From NCBI GenBank assembly GCA_023375785.1, contig SZWC01001545.1, forward strand, positions 200,788 through 258,179: a stretch of 57,392 nt of DNA, read 5' to 3'. Position 1 is the stretch's first letter. The number at the start of each line of letters is the position of its first letter. Origin of the DNA: Penium margaritaceum (lineage: Eukaryota; Streptophyta; Zygnematophyceae; Desmidiales; Peniaceae). The position numbers and the translations under genes are program-made. The notes under the pieces were generated by a model, which ran no database searches, was not told the DNA's origin, and was given only the letters and a program-made list of their open reading frames with translations. Of this stretch, positions 49,974 through 57,392 are shown piece by piece.

Positions 49974-50555
49974 ATGGAAGAGGAACGACACACCATTCTC
50001 ATGTACAATGAAGTCGCCTCCCTCACTGACAACATTTCCCCACTCTGCTTTGCACCCGATGGGAGTCACAACTTTGACCGATGGCGCCGCCAACTGCGGC
50101 GTGAAATCGCCACAATGGACATATATGGATACAACCTCCTTGATGTGCTACGAAATGTTGGAAGCAGAGAAGCCCGCAGAACTGCACGTGGAAGAAGAGA
50201 GTACGGGACTGCCGAAACTCAACAGCGAGGACTTTTCTACATGAGCACATACGACGAATTCCACCCTATCATTATAGCTCATCGTCATCAGGCTGTCTTC
50301 CGGACCAAACAAGCTCTCAGGGACTACTGCTCAAGCAGAGGAGCTGAACCCCTTGACCCTCATCCAGCAGCCCTTGACCCGCCCCAATACAGTGAACTCC
50401 TGGAGGAACAACGATTCCAGCTGCAACCATTCACCAAAGATCAGAGGAGAATGGAAGAAGAATCAGAACTTCGAGCCATCAAAGAACGCCCTCATACTTC
50501 CCAATCTCCCACATCCTCTAATGAGGTGGAATACTGGGAGCGCTACTACCCGTGA
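49974..50555 (+). CDS. Gag-like protein of a non-autonomous LTR element
   Basis: 193 codons from ATG (49974) to TGA (50553-50555). The start used is the first ATG of the frame, just after the leader repeats. Residues 30-60 contain FDRWRRQLRREI followed by a hydrophobic segment (MDIYGYNLLDVL), the W-x3-L pattern common at the start of copia-type Gag domains. A second predicted helical part follows (FHPIIIAHRHQAVF), then a Gln/Glu-rich, probably disordered C-terminus. There is no CCHC zinc knuckle, which many Gag proteins have. Gag would form the particle that packages element RNA. The assignment rests mainly on position, since the ORF ends 29 bp before a PPT and LTR. The frame is intact, unlike the finger pseudogene, so this copy may be fairly young. 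A host-derived ORF captured by the element is the alternative. Confidence 0.6.
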   Translation: MEEERHTILMYNEVASLTDNISPLCFAPDGSHNFDRWRRQLRREIATMDIYGYNLLDVLRNVGSREARRTARGRREYGTAETQQRGLFYMSTYDEFHPIIIAHRHQAVFRTKQALRDYCSSRGAEPLDPHPAALDPPQYSELLEEQRFQLQPFTKDQRRMEEESELRAIKERPHTSQSPTSSNEVEYWERYYP

Positions 50556-50584
50556 TCTTCTCTGCTTGCTTATCTCTTGTCAAG

Positions 50585-50596
50585 CTTCAAGGGGGG
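50585..50596 (+). other. Polypurine tract of the gag-only element
   Basis: CTTCAAGGGGGG ends directly at the LTR start TGTTAG (50597). Both the sequence and the zero spacing are typical of the plus-strand primer of plant copia elements. Confidence 0.82.
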
Positions 50597-51191
50597 TGTT
50601 AGAAATGAAGCCTTGACAAGAGAAAGAACACCCTGCTCTCAATAATGGTTCAAGTCCACCGACCGAGCCACCTTGACTAACGGCTCTCTGGTCAGGCGAT
50701 CGTTGGGACCCGTCAGCCATGTTATCCCCTAATAAAGTGACACCTGTCACCCACGTCCGGCTAGTGGAAAGAAGCCGTTGCCTTGCTCATTTGTCCTGTT
50801 CTGACCTTTTATATCGAGGATGTTCATTCCCTTGAGTTAACCAGAACAGTTCTGCACATCATGTTCCCCTTTGGTTCCGCGGCTTTGCCGCCGTGTCTTC
50901 GCCCTGCTCGTCCCTCGCATTTCCTGTCCTCGCCACCTCTCAACGCTTTGCTTCGTCACTCTCGCTCCTTCGCTCAGCTCCCACACTCCCCCAACCATCA
51001 CTTTCTCGGCAAGCACTCTCTTTCACATCAAGCTGTCTACCTCGGCTACCTCGCTTCTCAGACTCTACCTGCTCTCGTGACTAGCTCCTCGGACCGCTCT
51101 CGCTTGTTTCACTCTGCTGACGTGCACGTGCCTGCCCATTGCTTCTGCTTGCTTCTGCTACCGCCACTCTCGTGTCTGTACTCTTCTGACA
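50597..51191 (+). repeat. 3' LTR of the gag-only element
   Basis: 595 bp beginning TGTTAGAAATGAAG and ending TTCTGACA. The ends form a short inverted repeat with the TG..CA hallmark. Satellite resumes at the next base (GTAAGGTCATG). No second copy of this LTR is in the window. Its 3' half is C/T-rich. Confidence 0.8.
50807..50814 (+). promoter_or_regulatory. Possible TATA box in the LTR
   Basis: TTTTATAT in an otherwise GC-balanced stretch, about 210 bp into the LTR, is a plausible TATA element for LTR transcription. An AATAAA (50731-50736) lies upstream of it rather than downstream, so its role as a poly(A) signal for this promoter is doubtful. Confidence 0.35.
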
Positions 51192-54100
51192 GTAAGGTCA
51201 TGCCCGGTATATCTGCACTGTGATTGGACACTCTGACCGTGGCTGACTCGTGTTATGATTCATAGCCGTTTAAGGTACTTTGTGAACTTTGTGGCCATGG
51301 TCAGTGGCACATGCCAACTTTGTCAAGGCATTGCGCACAATAGCCATGCCAAGCTACCGGTTTTTTACCCTTTTTTATACCTGCAAGGTCATGCCTAGTA
51401 CATCTGGACTGTGATCGGGCACTCTGACTGTGGCTGACTCGTGTTACAATTCATAGACGTTAAAGTCACTTGGTAAACTTTGTGGTCATGATCAGTGGCA
51501 CATGCCAACTTTGTCAAGGAATTGCGCACAATAGCCACACCAAGCTACCAGTATTCTACCTTGTTTGCACCTGCAAGCTCATGCCTAGTACATCTGCACT
51601 GTGATAGGACACTCTGACCGTGGCTGACTCGTGTTATGATTCAGAGCCATTTTAGGTACTTGGTAAACTTTGTGGTCATGGTCAGTGGCACATGCCAATT
51701 TTGTCAAGGCATTGCGCGAAATAGCCGTGCCAAGCCACCGGTTTTTTTACTTGTTTATACCTGCAATGTCAAGCATGTTATATGTGCACAATGATTGGTC
51801 ACTCTGACCATGGCTGACTTGTGTTATGATTCGTATAAGTTAAAGTCACTTGGTAAACTTTGTGGTCATGGTCAGTGGCACATGCCAACTTCGTCAAGGC
51901 ATTGCGCACAATAGCCACGTCGAGCCACCAGTATTCTACCTTGTTTACAACCGCAAGGTCATGCCTAGTACATCTGCACTGTGATTGGACACTCTGACTG
52001 TGGCTAACTCGTGTTATGATCAATAGAATTAAAAGTCACTTGGATACATTTGTGGTCATGGTCAGTGGCACATACCAACTTTGTCAAGGCATTGCGCACA
52101 ATAGCCACACCGAGCCACCAGAATTCTACCTTGTTCATACCTGTAAGGTCGTGTCCAGTATATCTGCACTGTGATTGGACACTCTGAGCGTGGCTGACTT
52201 GTGTTATAATTAATAGCCGTTTAAGGTACTTGGTACACTTTGTGGTCATGGTCAGTCGCATATGCCAACTTTGTCAAGGCATTGCGCACAATGGTCGTGC
52301 CAAGCCACGGGTTTTTTACCTTGTTCATACCTGGAATGTCATGCCTAGAACATCTCAACTGTGATTGGGCACTCTGACTGTGGATGACTCCTGTTACGAT
52401 ATGTACAAGTTAAAGTCACTTGATAAACTTTGTCCTCATGGTCAGTGGCACATGCCAACCTTGTCAAGGCATTGCGCACAATAGCCGTCCAAGACACCGG
52501 TTTTTTACCCTGTTTATTCCTGCAAGGTCATGCATATTTGATGTGCACTGTGATTGGGTACTCTGACCGTGGCTGACTCGTGTTATGATTCCTAGAGGTT
52601 AAAGTCACTTGGTAAACTTCGTGGTCATGGTCAGTGGCACATGCCGACATTTTCAAGGAATTGCACACTGTAGCCACACCGAGCCACCAGTATTCTACCT
52701 GGTTTATACCTCGAAGGTCATGTTCAGTATATTTGCACTGTGATTGGACACTCTGAATGTGGCTGACTCGTGATATGATTCATAGCCGTTTAAGGTACTT
52801 GGTAAACTTTGTGGTCATGGTCTGTGGCACATGCCAGCTTTGTCAAGGCATTGCGTACAATAGCCATGCCAAGCCACCGGGTTTTTACCTTGTTTATACC
52901 TGTAAGGTCATGCCCAGTATATCTGCACTGTGATTGGACACTGTGACTGTGGCTGACTCGTGTTATGATTCATAACCGTTTAAGGTACTTGGTAAACTTT
53001 GTGGTCATGGTCTGTGGCACATGCCAGCTTTGTCAAGGCATTGCGTACAATAGCCATGCCAAGCCACCGGGTTTTTACCTTGTTTATACCTGTAAGGTCA
53101 TGCCCAGTATATCTGCACTGTGATTGGACACTGTGACTGTGGCTGACTCGTGTTATGATTCATAACCGTTTAAGGTACTTGGTAAACTTTGTGGTCATGG
53201 TCTGTGGCACATGCCAGCTTTGTCAAGGCATTGCGTACAATAGCCATGCCAAGCCACCGGGTTTTTACCTTGTTTATACCTGTAAGGTCATGCCCAGTAT
53301 ATCTGCACTGTGATTGGACACTGTGACTGTGGCTGACTCGTGTTATGATTCATAACCGTTTAAGGTACTTGGTAAACTTTGTGGTCATGGTCTGTGGCAC
53401 ATGCCAGCTTTGTCAAGGCATTGCGTACAATAGCCATGCCAAGCCACCGGGTTTTTACCTTGTTTATACCTGTAAGGTCATGCCCAGTATATCTGCACTG
53501 TGATTGGACACTGTGACTGTGGCTGACTCGTGTTATGATTCATAACCGTTTAAGGTACTTGGTAAACTTTGTGGTCATGGTCTGTGGCACATGCCAGCTT
53601 TGTCAAGGCATTGCGTACAATAGCCATGCCAAGCCACCGGGTTTTTACCTTGTTTATACCTGTAAGGTCATGCCCAGTATATCTGCACTGTGATTGGACA
53701 CTGTGACTGTGGCTGACTCGTGTTATGATTCATAACCGTTTAAGGTACTTGGTAAACTTTGTGGTCATGGTCAGTGGCACATGCCCACTTTGTCAAGGCA
53801 TTGCACACAATAGCCACACCGAGCCACCAGTATTCTACCTTGTTTGCACCTGCGAGATCATGCCTAGTGCATATGCACTGTGATTGGAAACTCTGATCAT
53901 GGCTGACTCGTGTTATGATCAATGGAAGTAAAAGTCACTTGGATACATTTGTGGTCATGGTCAGTGGCACATGCCAACTTTGTCAAGGAATTGCACTTAA
54001 TAACCACACCGAGCCACCAGTATTCTACCTTGTTTATACCTCGAAGGTCATGTTCAGTATATTTGCACTGTGATTGGACACTCTGAATGTGGCTGACCCG

Positions 54101-55661
54101 TGTTATGATTCATAGCCGTTGAAGGTACTTGGTAAACTTTGTGGTCATGGTCAGTGGCACATGCCAACTTTATCAAGGCATTGCGCACAATAGCCGTGCC
54201 AAGCCACCCGTTTTTAACCTTGTTTATACCTGCAAGCTCATGCCTAGTAAATCTGAACTGTGATTGGGCACTCTGACAGTGGCTGACTTGTGTTACGATT
54301 TGTACAAGTAAAAGTCACTTGGTAAACTTTGTGGTCATGGTCAGTGGCACATACCAACTTTCTTCAAGGCATTGCGCACAATAGCCGTGCCAATACACCG
54401 GTTTTTAACCCTGTTTATACATGCAAGGTCATGGATATTATATGTGCACTGTGATTGGGAACTCTGACTTTGGCTGACTCGTGTTATGATTCATAGAAGT
54501 TAAAGTCACTTAGTAAACTTTGTGGTCATGGGCAGTGGTACATGCCAACTTTGTCAAGGCATTGCGCACAATAGCCACACCAAGCCACCAGTATTCTACC
54601 TTGTTTGCACCTGCAACATCATGCCTAGTACATCTGCACTGTGATTGGACACTCTGACGGTGGCTGACTCGTGTTATGATCAATATAAGTAAAAGTCGCT
54701 TGGATACATTTGTGGTAATGGTCAGTGACACGTGCCAACTTTGTCAAGGCATTGCGCACAATAGCGACGCCGAGCCACCAGTACTCTACCTTGTTCATAC
54801 CTGTGAGGTCATGCGCAGTTTATCTGCACTATGATTGGACACTCTGAATGTGGCTGACTCGTGATATGATTCATAGCCGTTTAAGGTACTTGGTAAACTT
54901 TGTGGTCATGGTCAGTGGCACATGCCAACTTTGTCAAGGCATTGCGCACAATACACATGCCAAGCCACTGGTTTTTTAACTTGTTTATACCTGCAAGATC
55001 ATGCATATTATATGTGCACTGTGACTGGGCACTCTGACCGTGGCTGACTCGTATTACGATTCGTAGAAGTTAAAGTCACTTGGTAATCATTGTGGTCATG
55101 GTCAGTGGCACATGCCAACTTCGTCAAGGCATTGCACACAATAGCCATGTCGAGCCACCAGTATTATACCTTATTTGCACCTGCAAGGTCATGCCTAGTA
55201 CATCTGCTCTGTGATTGGACACTCTGACCATGGCTGACTTGTGTTATGATCAATAGAATTAAAAGTCACTTAGTTACATTTCTGGTCATGGTCCGTGGCA
55301 CATGCCAACTTTGTTAATGCATTGCGCACAATAGCCCCACCGAGCCACCAATATTCTACCTTCTTTATACATGTAAGATCATGCCCAGTATATCTGAACT
55401 GTGATTGGACACTCCGGCTGTGGCTGACTTGTGTCATGATTCATAACCGTTTAAGGTACTTGGTAAACTCTGTGGTCATGGTCTGTGGCACATGCTAGCT
55501 TTGTCAAGGCATTGCGCACAATAGCCATGCCAAGCCACCGATTGTTTACCTTGTTTATACATGTAAGGTCATTCCTAGTACATCTGAACTGTGATTGGGC
55601 ACTCTGACTGTGCCAAGCCACTGTAATTGGATACTCTGACCGTGGTTGACTTGTGTTATGA
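51192..55661 (-). repeat. 190-bp satellite array, reverse block 5
   Basis: Reverse-orientation monomers, including another copy of the GAATTC / GTGGATGACTCCTG four-monomer variant (52.1-52.5 kb) and the homogenised run listed separately. The last monomer is rearranged: at 55609-55630 ACTGTG is followed by CCAAGCCACTG and then TAATTGGATACTCTGACC, repeating an earlier part of the monomer. The block stops at GTGTTATGA (55661). No genes. Confidence 0.94.
52788..53772 (-). repeat. Five identical consecutive 190-bp monomers
   Basis: TAGCCATGCCAAGCCACCGG recurs at 52861, 53051, 53241, 53431 and 53621. I compared the units base by base and found no difference between complete copies. They carry private variants (GACACTGTGACTGTGG, CATAACCGTTTAAGG, GGTCTGTGGCAC). 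Single-monomer identity contrasts with the A-B-C order elsewhere. Confidence 0.95.
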
Positions 55662-56697
55662 CCTGGCGATCCTCCTAGATGTCAAGGTCTCCGTCTGTGT
55701 CAGTTAGGGTGATAAGCGAGGCTGCTGCTCTGTTTCTGGTAGACTATGGGAGCACCATTTCTGCTACTGGTGTCATTCTTGGGACTGGTACCCCAGATGC
55801 TGTATTTGTTGTAGGTTCTTCTGTGTCTGCTACTGTTGTTGTTGGTGCTGGTGCTACTGCGGCTGGAGGAGGGACTAGTGTTGCTGAGGGAAGCGTTCTT
55901 CCGAGTGTTGGCAGATGTTCTGAGATGGATTGAAAATCAGCGTTAAGAGTGAGAGGAGTGAGTGGTGGTAGTGCCATTGGTCGTGGTTGTGTGGGAGTGT
56001 GTGTAGGAGAGAAGATTGGTGGGGTGGATACTGTTGGAGGAGTTGCTGGTGTGGCAGGAGCGACTGCAAGAGGTAAGGTGGCCGGAGTTGTAGGCATTAT
56101 AGCTTGTTCAGGAAAGAGTGTCCAGGTAAGAGGAGTAGTGGAGATTGGCGCGGATGGCCGGAACAAAGGAGTAATTTCATCAAAATGGACATCTATGCTA
56201 CAGGTTTCCTGTTTGAGGTCCGGCTTGTAAACTAAGTAGCTAGGGGAGTTGCGGGCGAATCCAACGAACATGCAGCGTGAGGCTCGTGGCCCAAATTTGG
56301 AGAGACGCGTGTGAGCTTGGTCAAATTGAAAGAGTAGGACGTAGGCTGTGGAACCCCAGGCTCGAAGCTTGGAGTCATCTGGTGTATATCCCAGCCAGAG
56401 TTCTGCTGGGGTGATGTCAAGAAGATGCTTGGCTGGATAAAAGTTGTGTACCCTGGTGGCATAGCGGAATGCATAGGTCCTGAAGGTTTCCGGCGCTCCG
56501 GCATGCACAAGTAGAGTACGCGTGAGAGCGACCAGGACACCATTCTGTCTTTCTACCACTCCATTCTGCTTGGGTACTTCTGGGACACTCATCTCATGCC
56601 CAATGCCCCGTTCTGCCAGGAATGCACGGAGCTCGTGAGATAGGAATTCACTACCTCTGTCTGTCCGGATTTTACCAATGGACCAGTTGAGGCGACT
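55662..56697 (-). mobile_element. Internal fragment of a Ty1/copia retrotransposon
   Basis: 1036 bp of non-satellite DNA carrying the C-terminal part of a copia integrase and the linker after it, on the minus strand. No LTR, PBS or PPT is present. Satellite resumes at CATCTGCACTG (56698), and about 49 bp of monomer sequence are present on both sides (or 141 bp are lost), so this is not a normal integration product. Confidence 0.85.
55744..56697 (-). CDS. Copia integrase, C-terminal part (fragment)
   Basis: An open frame of 317 codons within the insert, ending at a stop at 55744-55746. Integrase joins element cDNA to host DNA. The middle catalytic Asp is in RTDRGSEF and the catalytic Glu in PKQNGVVERQN, with exactly 35 residues between them, as in DD35E integrases. 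The conserved copia stretches TPAELWLGYTPDDSKLRAWG and CMFVGFARNS follow, then a long Pro/Thr/Ala-rich linker. The N-terminal HHCC zinc domain and the first catalytic Asp are missing because satellite replaces them, and reverse transcriptase and RNase H are absent downstream. The frame stays open for 56 more codons into satellite (to an ATG at 56865), which is probably chance. Not functional as integrase. Confidence 0.88.
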   Translation of the reverse strand, partial: SRLNWSIGKIRTDRGSEFLSHELRAFLAERGIGHEMSVPEVPKQNGVVERQNGVLVALTRTLLVHAGAPETFRTYAFRYATRVHNFYPAKHLLDITPAELWLGYTPDDSKLRAWGSTAYVLLFQFDQAHTRLSKFGPRASRCMFVGFARNSPSYLVYKPDLKQETCSIDVHFDEITPLFRPSAPISTTPLTWTLFPEQAIMPTTPATLPLAVAPATPATPPTVSTPPIFSPTHTPTQPRPMALPPLTPLTLNADFQSISEHLPTLGRTLPSATLVPPPAAVAPAPTTTVADTEEPTTNTASGVPVPRMTPVAEMVLP

Positions 56698-57392
56698 CAT
56701 CTGCACTGTGATTGGACACTCTGACTGTGGCTGACTCGTGTTATGATCAATAGACGTAAAAGTCACCGGGACACATTTTTGGTCATGGTCAGTTACGCAT
56801 GCCAGATTTGTCAAGGCATTACGCACAATAGCCACACCGAGCCACCAGTATTCTAACTTGTTCATACTTGCGAGGTCATGCGCAGTGTATCTGCACTATG
56901 ATTGGACACTCTGAATGTGGCTGACTCGTGTTATGATTCATAGCCGTTAAACGTACTTGGTAAACTTTGTGGTCATGATCAGTGGCACATGCCAACTACG
57001 TAAAGGCATTGCGCACAATAGCTGTGCCAAGCCACCAGTTTTTTAACTTGTTTATACCTGTAAGGTCATGCATATTACATGTGCACTGTGATTGGGCACT
57101 CTGACCGTGGCTGACTCGTGTTACGATTCGTAGAAGTTAAAGTCACTTGGTAAACTTTGTGGTCATGGTCAGTGGCACATGACAACTTTGTCAAGGCATT
57201 GCGCACAATAGCCACACCGAGCCACCAGTATTCTACCTTGTTTGCACCTGCAAGATCATGCCTAGTACATCGGCACTTTGATTGGACACTCTGACCGTGG
57301 CTGACTCGTGTTATGATCAATAGAAGTAAAAGTCACTTGGATACATTTGTGGTCATGGTCTGTGGCACATGCCAACTTTGTCAAGGCATTGC
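56698..57392 (-). repeat. 190-bp satellite array, reverse block 6
   Basis: A, B, C, A order in about 3.7 monomers running off the window end. The 56.75-57.33 kb part resembles 22.9-23.5 kb (for example AGTTACGCATGCCAG and CATGACAACTTTG occur in both), another long-range repeat in the array. No genes. Confidence 0.95.

Larger units (their letters stand above)
49331..51191 (+). mobile_element. 5'-truncated LTR element with gag only (TR-GAG-like)
   Basis: Order on the plus strand: ~141-bp tandem repeats, a gag-like ORF, 29 bp, a PPT, then a complete LTR ending exactly where satellite resumes. There is no protease, integrase, reverse transcriptase or RNase H between the gag stop and the PPT, so the element is non-autonomous by structure. 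The 5' LTR and PBS are missing: the left edge (49331) joins satellite directly, and nothing there resembles the 3' LTR. Only about 24 bp of the monomer is lost across the insert, so satellite phase is nearly kept. The LTR ends (TGTTAG..CTGACA) resemble those of the element at 14397-18075, but the LTR bodies do not match. Confidence 0.75.

Noticed and set aside
1..57392. CRISPR array
   Set aside because: The repeat is one continuous 190-bp monomer without short identical repeats and unique spacers, and there are no cas genes.
1..57392. CENP-B box or telomere repeat in the satellite
   Set aside because: I saw no match to the 17-bp CENP-B box core and no runs of TTTAGGG-type repeats.

Overview
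The window is eukaryotic, repeat-dominated DNA. About 44 of its 57 kb is a tandem satellite with a 190-bp monomer. The rest is retrotransposon fragments and one broken gene-like segment. I see no bacterial gene organisation, no CRISPR array, no rRNA or convincing tRNA, and no intact host gene. Plant-type Ty1/copia signals (TG..CA long terminal repeats, an initiator-Met-like primer binding site, a polypurine tract, a DD35E integrase) point to the green lineage. A charophyte alga such as Chara is a guess from overall style, not something I can show.

Layout. 1-2561: satellite in forward orientation. About 2561: the array flips, and every later satellite block is in the opposite orientation. 2562-10612: satellite, including three copies of an eight-monomer (1521-bp) higher-order repeat. 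10613-14396: a degenerate plus-strand coding segment with five 29-residue Ala/Pro-rich repeats followed by nine PHD-like Cys/His zinc-finger modules, broken by stops and two frameshifts. 14397-18075: a minus-strand copia-like LTR element with PBS and PPT but no recognisable gag or pol. 18076-45958: satellite built mostly of three- and four-monomer higher-order repeats, with kilobase segmental duplications, a 100-bp hairpin insertion present in two copies, and a 315-bp assembly gap. 45959-47936: an unrecognised purine-rich insert with a strong predicted three-way-junction structure. 47937-49330: satellite. 49331-51191: a 5'-truncated plus-strand LTR element with a gag-like ORF directly followed by the PPT and 3' LTR, so no pol. 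51192-55661: satellite, including five identical consecutive monomers. 55662-56697: a minus-strand copia integrase fragment. 56698-57392: satellite.

How it fits together. A tandem array with higher-order repeats, a polarity switch and scattered damaged retroelements is what centromeric or pericentromeric heterochromatin usually looks like, but location is inference. None of the four inserts shows a clean target-site duplication; each junction loses or repeats part of a monomer, so the array was rearranged after or during insertion. Three single-base N positions are flanked by near-duplicated sequence (158, 241 and 323 bp offsets). These look like contig ends that overlapped but were not merged, so the apparent duplications there should not be read as biology.
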